Below the pieces are notes generated by a model. That model was given only the letters and a program-made list of their open reading frames with translations. It ran no database searches and was not told where the DNA came from. A DNA stretch of 64,000 nt, taken from assembly GCA_029964075.1 (NCBI GenBank), contig CM057135.1, forward strand, positions 25,136,863 through 25,200,862. The letters run 5' to 3'. Origin of the DNA: Patiria pectinifera (lineage: Eukaryota > Echinodermata > Asteroidea > Valvatida > Asterinidae). This document shows positions 39,501-51,870 of the stretch, in pieces. The position numbers and the translations under genes were made by a program. Numbering within the stretch: the first letter of the stretch is position 1; each line of letters starts with the position of its first letter.

Positions 39501-40406
39501 GAACTTACAAAATGAAGCAAGCAAGCAGGGTGAATGTTTCCTTGCCCAGGCCCCCATATGCTTACAAAAAGAGTGATCAGTCGATGCTTAATTTTGTCCT
39601 AGTGACCCAAGCAATATGTGTGTCTTGCAACATCGCAAACATGCAAAATAACATTTGGCAAGCAAGATGTGCTTTTGTGATTTGGAACAAGTGCTGTGGA
39701 GATTAGATGTTCCAGGCCTGTTGCATTCCAGCCTATAAATGCTTTCAGAATGATTTAACGTCGAGGTGGTAAATACCTCTCCGTAAATTGGTGCCAAACG
39801 TGGAGAAACGGTTCATGAATGTAGGCTTTCTCTAATCACTATTTACTACTCTGTAATCTTAAATAACTCACAGTGCTTCAGGTTCCTACTAAAAAAAAGC
39901 CCAATTCCAGGTGGTGTTACTTCCTCCTAATTAAGAAATTTGCAGGAGTCTGCTAGACCCATCCCCTTTTTAAAGATGAGCAACTGGTAGACTTTTATTG
40001 GTACCATAAAAAAGGTTGGAATCCCTCCCTTGATTGAATTGAAACTCCCGAAGTTTTATGGGCAGTTTCAGGGGTTTCATAACAGTAAGGCAGATAGCCC
40101 TCCCCCGCAACCAGTCTACAGCAAAACATCTGGGAGGCTATCTATTTTTACCCCTTCCCCCTTCAGCTTAATAACATGGAAGTCCTGCATTATCTGCTAG
40201 ATGGCCGTTCAGAGCCAAATAGGTTATTGGCTTGAATCCGTTGCAGCCAGAGCTAAGCGATCCAAGGTGAAAGGGATTCTGGGATGCCTGCAAGGTGCAA
40301 GTGACAATTCAGTTTCTAATTATTTCAGATTTGACCCAAGTCGACCTCCTAGATTAGTAGGCCAGTGTTTTTCAACTTAGCATCTCTTTGACTTGTATAA
40401 CATTAC

Positions 40407-40550
40407 AGGCATGCAAATTTTCCTCGGATTATCTGATTTCCTTGTTTTTCACTTCACACTCATGCCATTAATGATTAAAGATTTGAGAAAGACTGAGAAA
40501 AACCTTGGAATCCCGCCCGTTTTTTTTGGTTGCTTCGCAGTTGTATGCCT
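40407..40550. repeat. Inverted-repeat element (AGGCATGCAA family), copy 4
   Basis: This is the best-defined copy: it starts AGGCATGCAA and ends TTGTATGCCT, matching in reverse complement at 9 of 10 positions, over 144 bp. The interior (tttcctcggattatctgattt, then ctcatgccatta) aligns with the other copies. It has no ORF and no clear target-site duplication. Confidence 0.6.
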
Positions 40551-43500
40551 CTTTTAATGAATAAGGCTAGGCTTGCATACTCGAGTTGGAGCTGAAAGTT
40601 GCAGTTGAGAACATACTTAAAACTTGGTGATGCAATCGGTCAGTAAATCAGTCAGCAGGCCTTTTTACGCTATTGACCTATCGCCGTTTTGCGAGTTGGC
40701 CACGTCCCGATTGACAACCCTATGGAATTTGTGTATACATGCTAAGTTTTGCTTGTCTAAGATGTTGCGCCTTCCATGTCCATTTGTATATCATGTAATT
40801 GGACAATATTTCACAAGCTGCGTTGACGGGATTCTATTATGCGATTCTAGTACCGCGATAGATCAATTGTCTCACCTACCCGTGTTGAACTAGAATTCCA
40901 CACTAGTCCTCTTTCAGCTTACCCAGGTCCCAACGAGCACGGGTAGTCAAGGCATACCGTTCACACATACAGCGATGTGTACACAGGTCTATTTTGGATT
41001 TCTACCCGGGTAAAACCTCTTCACCCTGGTCCCAATCAAGGTTGAAATTTACCTGTGTAGAGCGCCAGACCCATGTACAAGCAGTGTTGAATTCTTGCTA
41101 ATGTGGACCTGGGACCAAAACAGAGATTTTGAATTGTGTGAAAGGGCCTAAAGGCTAACTCAGTCAAAGACAATAGCCTGGTTCTTGCAGGGTCTGGCAA
41201 AAATTGTAAATCGTTAACCTCCACTGACTGTAGGAATCAAAGTTTGTCGAGGCACTCGGTGTGTATTTTTCACCAAGGAAAAAAAACCTGAGTTAAAAGT
41301 TTGCATATCACCACAGCAGCCTTGGCGCTGGGAAGTCTCGGAGACCAAATTTTTTTTTTAAGGGGGGGAGTGGCTAATTTTTTCCTCTAGCAGGAAACCC
41401 GTCCCCATTAAGGGCAGATTAAAGGCATTAGAGGGCAGGAACCAGTCTTTCCGGAGAGACCTTTAAGGGGATCGTCAGCCAGGCTCCTTGTCAGCAAGTT
41501 GGGGATTAATCTCGGGGAGAAATAGTACCTTGTGCATTAAAACCCATGGCTACCGAGTTAAACCACGGTCATGTCGAGATGGGGTTTAAGACTGTGTCGC
41601 TGTGCATTGTGGGATACTTTACCTATCCCAGCATGCATCATGCAATTCATATTTTTTTTTAGATTCTTTAATAGTAAACCAGATTTTGACAATAGTCGGT
41701 AAAACCTTGGGTCAAAACCTTTACAAAAACCCTGACTATTGAATGTATCTGTTTGACTTTTTATTTGGTATTAATTAAGGTCATTGGTCCTCGAAAGTCA
41801 ATTAACGGAATTGGGAAATAGCACCTTTGTGAAAATTAAAACTTTTGTTAATGTTGTCAGTCTTGTGCCCTATATTGTAGAACTAATCCCTCACAGTCTA
41901 TTATTTTGTCAGAGAGTGGACAGATCGCGAAATTCAATTTAAAAGTTGAAGCACCCTGCTCTAGTTTATCACTTTGCTGTGACAGCTTCATCCCGCTTTT
42001 TATCCACCCCTTCCCATCAACTGGCATTGGGGGAAATACTGACACTTTACTTTTTGGTGGAACAGTCCGAGACATTGTCCCACATTGGGTAAAAAAAGAA
42101 AGAAAACCCCCCAGACTTTTGGGTATTTTAACAAAAGAAAGAAAAAGCCTTTCATGTTTTTCAATCTGTCTCCTGCAAAAAAGTTTCCATTAATTCAAAC
42201 CCTTTGTTTGTTGAGCATAATGCATACCAGCAGACTTTTTTTCTCTCTCACTCTGAAATGGGTGCATGCTGTTGGCAGCAAACAGCGAGATGCAGTAAGT
42301 GATGTTGTTTTGTTGGTCAGAACATCCATTCGTAGACTTCTCTTTGCAGGCACTGAAAGAGGTGTTGTAAGGTTTGTTTAACTGAGAGGCAGTTAAGAAC
42401 AGAAAAAGGGTCCCGTCTTCTCCTCTGAACTCTGAAGTCGCTCAACAGCATTCATTTTGAAAAAAAACCCAACCCACCAATCTGGGCAGATGTAACCAAG
42501 ATAACAAAGGGTGAGAGATTATACAATTCGGTTGGCTTTTTGGCTTCCTCTAGGGGACAAAGAAAAGGTGTAACAGACTGGACAAATTGAGATGGCAGAT
42601 CTTTAAAAAGCTTGCTTTTCAGAGAGAGCAATGACGTGAGAAAATCTGACACTCTCTCTCCGGGATACCAAAAGGGGATAAGGTTTTGAGAGACCTCTTT
42701 GGTATAAATCACTGATAACCCTGTTCCCGGATATTCAGGGATAACCTGTGAAGAAATTCTAGGGTTTGCGTGGGACAACTATGGGACCGTTTAGGGGGTG
42801 AAGATTTCTTGAGGGGGGTTTTGGGTCCGTTAAATGAAGTATGGTGAATTTTGAGAGTTTGATTGGAAACTATTTTTAAAGAAATCTTGAATGGAATGGC
42901 CTTTCAAAAGTTGTCATTTTTTAAATTTTTTTTTTTTTACATCTTCCAGAGGGCAATGACCCATAGCAAAGGTAGGGGGGTACTGGAATGTTTGATCCCG
43001 ATCTCCTAAATGTTTAAAAGGGGGGATTTTGACCAATCAAAGGCACCCTGCTGGTAGGCGAACCAAGAGAGAATGAGTTCAGTCATGCAAACTAATGAGC
43101 TCAGTTTCGGAAGGTCTGGTGTGACCTCTCCACCCCCTCAAATCCCCCTGGCGAGTTCTTAGGCATGTACCCAAGGTGTAACTGCACTCTTACAAAATGA
43201 TGAGGCGTTTTTTTCCCCAAGCACATTTATGTCTTCTCCTCTTGTCCAAGGATAACAAATGGCCTTCTTTGGGAACTTTGTGGTTTTAACCCTCCAAAAA
43301 GAAAAATGTAGCTAAATGCAAGAGAATGGGTTTGGTTCTGTTTCTTGGGTTTCTGATGGACCCGAAAGCGGCCAGTTAGTTAAGAGGCTCTTCACTCAAA
43401 GAAGCCAATGATATAAAATCTTTTCTCCTTGGGCTTTTCCCCTCGAAAGAAGCAGCCTTAAAAGACGTCTGTTTAATCATCTTCATTTATTGAGTCATCT

Positions 43501-46500
43501 TCATTGAAACATCAATCTGCGCACATGTACATATTCATGAACAGTCTTTCCACGGCGAGTCACTTGTCCAAAGGTTAATTGCATATTTCGCCAGCAATTA
43601 ACTCTTCTTTCAGTAGTAAGACCTGCCGGCTTCCAGATTAGCTTTAATCTCGGTTGAGCCCTCCGTTGTTAATCCCCAACCCTTGCCTGTCCTCAGGAAC
43701 GGCGCAAATGGGAAAATTCCAAGTCGGTCCTCCCCTTTTAAACAGTCCGGAAGCGAAAGAACTCATCAGTCTGTCATTCGCAACAGTAATAAACAGTTGC
43801 AGGCAAACAAGGACCTCGGGGCGGGGCTGGAGATTAAATCGGTCTAGACTTTGAAATAGGTGACATGTAGTACCTGCTTGAAGTCCAAATGAGATGGGGG
43901 TTTTGGAATTGGACGTGTCCTATTAAAGCTTACATTTACCTAGTTAGGAATCTAATTGGCACTTCCCTGCTAAGGAGGAGATAATCTTAAGAAGGATGAA
44001 CATCATCGGTCTGTTCTTGCTCTCTGGTGTGGATTGAGAAGTTTGCCTCTTCACCTCCAGGGCGCATTACTGCATATCTGCGGATGTGACTGCATCTGTC
44101 AACAGTGCTTGGATAGCATTGGTCATGCTCTCCAATGTAAATACCTGAAACCTCCAAGGGAGGGGTGACTTAATCATTATGTGGGATGGATAGGCAGGGT
44201 TTAAGGTGAAATGTAGTGCCAGTAGATGGAGCTGAAGTAACTTTGGTATCCAGTAGCTTTTTAAGTGTACAATCTGTTTGGCCTAACCTTTTCATTCCAT
44301 GTTTTTTCCCCCAGAGGGGTTTCTGACTATCTTTTTGGGGGTACTCGGGTTCTGAATTTAGGCAACTTCTTTTATCCTGCAATTTTTCTTACTTTTCTGT
44401 TTTGAGCAAATGTGGACACCTTTTTCCCAAATGGTGGCTAAGACTTTGCCTCATTCGTATTTTCCTTCCAAAAAGCATCAAGATAATACTCATTGACAAA
44501 TATCAAGAAGAAAACCCAATTTTACAGAGGAAAAGTGGATTTTAAGATTCACAAAGAAAAAAAGAAAACCTAATTTAAAAGTAATAGTTCTGAGGTTTGT
44601 TAAGTGTAAAGATACATGTTTGGGCAGTCGTGGATTTTTGTCTGTTGCGATCCCTTTTCTTAGGTCTTGGCCTAGTGACTCACAACCACCTGTGTCGAGT
44701 GCCGGAAACTTGTCTTTCTTGGCCGGGCCATTGTGCCATGTGGAAAACAGTCACTGGCGCTCGCATTATTGAACGTTCCTTCCTTTGTTTTACGTGCATT
44801 CGGCGTACCGGTACAACAAATAAAATAAATTGTAGCGTCAGCCGCAAAGCTAGACTGGGTTTTCCCAGACTTGATTGGGCTGGTGTCCTGAGCTTGGGTG
44901 GGGACTTCAATAGATCGGGACAACAATTTGAACTAATACGTCATTCCTAAACAGAGGGTGTGTGTTTGTTTAGGCTGAGGATTTTGATCGATTGTCTCAA
45001 GTGATACAACATGTATACGTACTTTCACTTAAATACTATCAGATAAGTTGAGATAATTCAATAACGAAATCAAGGGACATATTTGAAGGTTTCCTTTTTG
45101 AGTGGGTGGGGGTAGTCTGCCCTTTGCAACAACCTGTAAGGTGTCTGCTTGAGTCTCTGGACTTGTGTCTCCTAGAAAATTAACAGCATGAAATATTATC
45201 CATCTGACAATTAACAGCAAAAATAGCCTCCGTGCCTGTGAGTTCATGGATGGACGGATGGGTGTCACTACTTAGTACGGAAACAAGGGCAAGATGGTGT
45301 GAAAAAATACCGAAAGAAAACAAAAAATTGTGGGCCGAAACTTGTTTCAGAAATGACCAGCAGCCTGAAGCCTGCTGATAAAACCTCATGTAATCCACAC
45401 TTATTAAGAACCTTGAAGGAGGGAGATTGGGGGAGGAGGGGGTTTGACAAATTAAGCCAGAGGGATAGCTGGGGTTGCTTGTCCTCACACCACCAGTGGG
45501 CTGTTGGTGGAAGGTCATTGGCCATATCTGAAATTCAATGACGGGTCCCCGGGGCGATAATTACCGGAATTGGACCCTCCCAGCCCATTCTTTCTGCATT
45601 TGGGGAGGGTTAGTGGCCAGTTGTCCTTCCCCAGGTTTTCTTCCCAGAGAGAGAACAAGTGCATAATATTCGAAATTACCACCTTCTACTACTTGTGGCC
45701 TGCGATATTCTATGTGCTTTTGTTTTGGAGTTGGGGGAGGGAAGGTTGAACCATTAAAGATGAAATTAAAAAGTTTGAATTAATAAAGTAATATTAACCC
45801 CTGTACTTGGTGTTTTGGATCATGGTTGGATGCTCTGTCACCCAATTGGAACAGTCGCTTTATGCTCCCCCCAAAAAGAAAACAAAGCTGTGGAGTATTG
45901 AAAACGTAGAAGCAAGGATCTTTGGCATTTTAAAAAAAGTGGCTGTTCAAACTTACAAAGGTACGGCCACGCTAACAGTTCCCCGTATCCGGCATTGGGA
46001 ATAATTTTTGTTCCATTTTTGTGGACTTATCTTGGACCATTGCGGTTAGCCTTACATTTTTGGTTCTGGGTCTCTGATCAAAGTAGAAGTTTTATTGTCT
46101 AGCCATTGGCAGACAAAGGTGCATTGTGGTTTCAACACAGATTAGCCCACTCTGAGAGTTCGGAAGTTCAAACAAAATTTGTTGAGAGCTGGCTCACCCA
46201 GCTGCATTCCTCTTGCGATTCCTTTGGGATGGAAATCTGGGCGCTTGTAAAAAATTAATGGTGATGAAATAGAGTTTCTGCTTCGCAGTGCATGTGAAGG
46301 GAGGTCATTTCTGTTGCATTGATACAAAAAGCACAGAAGCTTCATTGGAAGTTGGAACTGAACTGACTCTGAAAATTATTACCGAGCAAAAAAGGCGATC
46401 AACTCTTGATTTTTATATGGGTCTTTGATTCCAACTTGGGCTGGGATGACCATTGCATACAGTTATAAGTGACTCCCTGCAGTATTGAATCTGTAATGGC

Positions 46501-47230
46501 TTTGCTTTTAGACAGCAGAGTCAATTCACAGTGCAGAGAGGCTGTTCTTATTTTGAACATCTATTTGTTTTTCCCTTGTTGGTCCGTAAACGTGATTGGT
46601 TATCAATTTCGCCATCAAGAAAGCCTAAACAGAGTACAAATATAGGCTTGAGACATGGGTGTGCAAAACAATATGCTACTTTTTTGCTAGTGGTCTAGTG
46701 TTACCTAACTATCCGAAAGTCCATACTGTTAGTTCTCTTTGCAAAGACAGGGGCCCTTTTTGCAACAGTGATGGAAAGTTGCTAGTCATGATAAAGTTTT
46801 CTGCTGTGGCATCCCTTCATTTAGCAGTGGATCACTTCCATTGTCCTGCAGCCTCATTATGCATCTTCATTCAGCCATATTGATGACTTATTGATCTTTG
46901 GGTCTTCAACATCAGAACCCTGCCCTGTGACTTTTTTCCAACTTGATCTAAAGACTTGTGGTTTAAGGATTTACATTTGGCTGGTGGGTATTTACCCATG
47001 CTTAATCCCTTTTATATAGTCATGAAACATAAGCTGCTGTGCCATTGCAGGATTAGACTAGAGTGATTTCATCTTCTGTAATGACTGGCCCATCTACCTG
47101 TTTACATTGTTGCTTGTGATCCCATTGTTGGATCACAGGTTGTGTAAGTTGAGATGAGTCAACATTTTTTTCCCCTTACAGTTCACGTCAAGTGTCTCAG
47201 AACTGAATACGTGCTTTGAATGAGACCATT

Positions 47231-47500
47231 TACAGGTCACCAACTGTATGACCTAAACTGTTACTGTTGGCCAATTTACAGGCTTACATGTACAGGTCAC
47301 CAACTGTACAACCAAAATCGTTCCTGCGGGCGAATTTACCGACTAATTAAACAAGAGCACTGGAATGGCAATCCGGAGGTCGCAGGTTCCAAACCTCCAG
47401 TCAATTTCTTTGTTCAACTTTAAAATTAAATGAGAACACGTACAAGTTGTCAGCTGCTTGACCGTAATTGCCTAATACTGTTGGCCAGTTGACGTGCCAA
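47231..47500. repeat. 60-bp tandem repeat interrupted by a SINE piece
   Basis: Units start tacaggtcaccaactgta at 47231 and 47291 (period 60). A third, diverged unit starts tacaagttgtcagctgctt at 47441, and all three contain a tgttggcc-like or tgcgggcg-like segment. The 90 bases between unit 2 and unit 3 are a tRNA-like SINE fragment. Confidence 0.6.
47351..47434 (+). repeat. tRNA-derived SINE fragment (CAGTCAATTTCTTT tail family)
   Basis: It reads AGAGCACTGGAATGGCAATCC, then GGAGGTCGCAGGTTCCAAACC (B box), then CCAGTCAATTTCTTTGTTC. Body and tail match the minus-strand element at 12341-12441. The A-box half of the head is missing, so this is 5'-truncated. Confidence 0.65.
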
Positions 47501-50500
47501 TTTTAGCTACTAGCCCGGATTTGACAACTTTAAAAATGCGGCCATTATTATAGGAACGCTTTCCATTTGTGTCTACTTGAAGTTGAACACGGCCAAAAGA
47601 CAGTTAACAACAGGACACCAAATGCTATTTTGTGGCTGCTTTGCTGTGGGAGTGTGAGTGTGACTGCACTTGTCCTGGTTTTTTTTTCCTTTCCCAAATG
47701 CCTGTTTTTGTCCTATTAACGTCAATTCCCCCTGCATTTAGAACAAATTGCGTCTCCCTTTCAGCAGGCCCAGCCGTCTCATTTTGCCAATTAACCAATT
47801 TTTTTGTTGGGCGCACACCCTAAGCGCAAAGTTCTTATGCTTCTTTCCCTGTACCGCCACCGGCATTTCCGCCAAAATTCACTCTAATAAGTCCCCACAG
47901 TACAGCTTGTTTCATTGTCCGACATTAAAATACACTCTCCTGAGAAAAGCCATCATTTTGAAACGCTGATGTTGTTTGACACCACCCTACTCCCTTGCTC
48001 CTTTCCACTACGACATTTGATCGAATTCAATTTACCAAATAATTACCTTTTATTTTTTAGGGGAGTAGTAGCGCTTAGAACGCTTTGATACACTTCTATA
48101 CTCCATTTGTAAAATCATACCAACATAAATATTACAACCGCAAATTAAAACCGGTTCAAAGGAAGTCTCCGAAACTTCTCAATGAAAGTGGTCCTTTGTG
48201 GGTTTTTCCTCATTTCTTTTTTCCCCAAAAAGTATCCTATTTGTAATAACAGTGTCAGCTGGAGGTCAGAGCAACCAATATGGCACTTGGGAGTACAATG
48301 AAAGTGTTGCCGATACCTTGCCTGAAGGGCAGTGCTTGGTTGTCCACTTATTGGAAACTTGTCTGTTGTAAAAGAAAGAGATGGCGTACCATGGGAAACA
48401 ATTCAGCCCCAGGAGAAGTCACTGAGTTCACCTTACAATTAAAAAGGTCCCATGATTTCGCAGTTGACCCCGTTAGTTGTCAGTCTTTTCAGAAATTGAA
48501 GCCTTAACTAGAACAGAATTAAGATGTTATAATACCAATATGGTCATGATGATATTCAAGGAATGCAGTAACATTTTACCTGAAGACAAACCTAGCACTT
48601 GAACAAGAAAATCCTTGTTCAAAGTTAAGACAGAACTGGTACCGATTACCCTGCGAAACTATTCCTCCGGAACGGTATTACTTGAATGAAAAAAATCATT
48701 AAAGTAGGTTGGAGATAGTGTGCCCTTGGCCTAGTTTTAACATGCGTTAGCAGTAGAATCCAGTTATGAGACCCCAAAAACTTGTGCATATGTTCTGTTT
48801 TCTCAAATGGATAGTATCCACTGAGCTGAAACCTCATTAAGTTAGCTGAACACTCTTCTTAAGGTTTTGAGCAGTTTGTTTTGTTGCTTCAAATGAAAAA
48901 AAAATATGCACAAAAAGCAAATGATCCTATGTACCTTTAAGCAAAAGTATAGGGTGTTGGTTTTGGATGTAGCACAGCAGGATAACTTGTACTTGGTATC
49001 TCGCAGGTTTGAGGTTTAGAAGTTTGAGACTCGCTAAAGATTCGAAAAGATTCCGAGTTGATCACAAAGTTCCCGCCGGAATGTGCCAGGCAGAGTTCTA
49101 TTGCGTGGAAATATTGATTTTTAAAAGCCCCAGTATTGCATGCAAAACAGTAGGGAAAAGTCTCAAGAACTTGACGAAGGGAACAGAACATGGACAGAGT
49201 CAAGCTGTAGAACAATAAGACCTACTGTAATCGCCTTAGTGCTTTCCAGAGCTGGAAAGTGTTGATTGGTATGCTGCTTGATTCCCTCCAAGAGCTCAGC
49301 TTGTAATTTTATTGAGCGATGACTGCAAACACAGGTATAAGAGCATCGAACAAGGGATAAACTGTATTGATTTGGTGTAGTTTAATCCGGCTCAGTATGT
49401 TTTGAATTCCCCCCAACTGACCGCCCTTGAATGAAGCCTCCCTGGTGGCTGCATTTATCGGAGCACTGAAAGGCAATTAGAGTAGTCCATCAAACAGAAA
49501 TAAAGAAAGAAAAGGCACTTTTGATATTCCTCAGGTTTTGCACATTTTGAATGGGTTCAATTAGTTTGATAACTGGTCCGGTAATGAAAGATTGGGGTCA
49601 GAATCCCCAGAGAGAAAGAGAGACGGAGAAAACGAGACAAAGATATTTTAGGAGTCTCTGCAGTTTCTATTGTATGGTTGACTTGAAAGACTTTGGATCG
49701 TTTGTTTGCTTTTCAAGGGGGGGGGGGGAGGAAAACAGTAAGATGGATCTGTTGGCCCTTTGTCGATTGACCGATATTGATCTGAATTTATCAGGGGGAT
49801 TTCAGAAGGTTTACTTGTAGGAGCAGTTCTTGGGAAAGTTACCCGCAACGTTTGGTGATTGTTACTAGGAATCTTGTAGCAAGCGTGTCTAAGTTCAGAC
49901 CTTACATAACAAGCATCTGTGGATATGGATATAATACAATATCATGTCTTCTAGTTCTAGGAAGATTTGTTAAAAAAATGAGATGGTTGATGACTTGTTT
50001 TGTAATGAGTAGGAATTGATCCCGTAATGCGCGCGTGTTGAGTCGCCCACATCGATGTCATCGATCAGCGCAGGGCTTAAGGCTTTATCCCTACTGGTGG
50101 TCTGTATTCATCCGGTGATGTTAAATGCTGTGTGAGACATCGTCCACCAACAAAGACGTCCGTGTTTTCACATTGATACTAAACTTGTTGGGGAAACAAG
50201 GGGGAAAAATCGATACAGAGTCCCAGGTTTTTTTATCGATAAATTCTTGAGGGTGAATGACATCTACCAGTACCAGAAGGGCAGAACGTCTACAAGATCT
50301 TTGGCAGTGGATTAAACTGCACTCTTGATGGATCCATCGACATGTAAAGTTACACAAGTTTTCCCGATAAATCTTCTTATGGGAGCGACAGCCCCATTGT
50401 CTTCTTGTCCAAATAATCAGGTTCGGGACAATTGTCCCTTGTAGCACGAAATATTGATTTGTCTCTACATTGCCAACTCAAAAAACTCATTAAGCTTTTG

Positions 50501-51769
50501 TAAATTGCTGATCTGAAACAGGCAACATCAAAAGTCCAAGAGGATGAAACAAAAAAATCAATACAGATTGGGAAAGTATCGGCCGAGTTGAAAGTATCGG
50601 ATGATACACTCGGACGAGACTGACCACCCGCGAAAAAAACAAGTCACGTGATAGTCAAAAGTGCAGTGACACTGAAGATGCCACACTTCATTTGCTGTGT
50701 GGCTGGACATTTTGTATAAACCTCAAAAAATGGGTAAATTAGAGAGGTTGTGTTTCTGAATACCGGTATAGGAATATAATTTTAGCCTTTCTATCGCATC
50801 AGGTTAGGTCACAGAAATTCGCTTACTTCTTGGTTGCTACAGAAGTCCGAAATGTCAAGAGTTGTCTGAAAAGCCGTTTTGTCCTCTCGGTGACCTGTGG
50901 CAGCCCATTGAATTTTTTTGTTGGTAGTTCTAGAGGTTCTGTGGATGTGATTAAAAAAACCAACAACTTCCCTTTTAGATTTCAGAAGCGTTTTCTGATG
51001 CAGGCAAGACCCATAAATCATTCCCGACAACTGGACTTGTTCGATTGTCCAGAGAAAGACGCTGGCAACTTATTGAAATTTCTTGTTTTGAAGTTGTGCC
51101 GACCTGATAATTTTTTTTTTTTAAGAAGAACCCAGTGCCTGGGGTTGCAGAAGAATTCTGTCATTGTACCCCAATCCATCAAGACACTCTTGCTGTCGGC
51201 TCCGTATTGTGGCTATTCAAACATTTACGGATTGCAATTGTCCAATTTCACACAATTCCTATTCTGGGGTTGCACAAGTGTACAAAAGCACCTGTGCTGT
51301 GGGACCTTGCAGAAAGGTCTTTTAGTGTTGGACTGGTGGTTCCAAATTTGCAACTTCCAGCAATTGGAGGGGGAAAGTGTCTTGGTTCCCACATCCTCCC
51401 CCCCTCCCCTCTCCCTTTGGCAAGGAAAGTTAACCCTCTGGATGCCTCCTGATGAGGAAACGTAATGGGAGGGGACCTTGGGTTACCTAGAGCCTTCCAA
51501 GCAGACCACATTTTTTCTCCCCAGTAATTTGTAGCCCCAAGGTTCAGGTGTTACTTCAAATTAAAAAGTTGAAGATAAAAGTATCCGTGCATTAAAATGG
51601 CCCATGTTCTGTGGACAGTTGTGATTTGGAAGTGAACAGTTGATGTCCGGTCTTAAAAAATTGTAATAATTGTATTTGATTGAGACTTAATCGCCTGGAA
51701 AATCGTATAAATGTGATGACTGCACACTCCAAAGTTTCAGATAAACCAAAAGGGGAACTATGGTTCACA

Positions 51770-51870
51770 TGCAGCTAGGATAGCTCTATTGGTAGAACAC
51801 CGGCATGATATACCACTGGTAACGGGTTCAAATCTCGCTTCGGTCAATATTCGTGTTAAGGTTATTTGTT
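51770..51870 (+). repeat. tRNA-like SINE remnant
   Basis: The A box TAGCTCTATTGGTAGAACACC and B box GGGTTCAAATCTC are at tRNA-like spacing, followed by GGTCAATATTCG, loosely like the tail of the 12341 and 47351 elements. The acceptor arms do not pair, so it is not a functional tRNA gene. Confidence 0.55.

Noticed and set aside
50830..51465. Longest ORF in the window (211 codons, + strand)
   Set aside because: It contains no recognisable domain, has a phenylalanine run from a T homopolymer and a proline/serine stretch from C-rich DNA, and lacks the G/C-ending codon bias of the real exons. Taken as chance.
51772..51850. Possible tRNA gene
   Set aside because: A and B boxes are present, but the acceptor arms do not pair and the anticodon arm is irregular; better explained as a SINE remnant.
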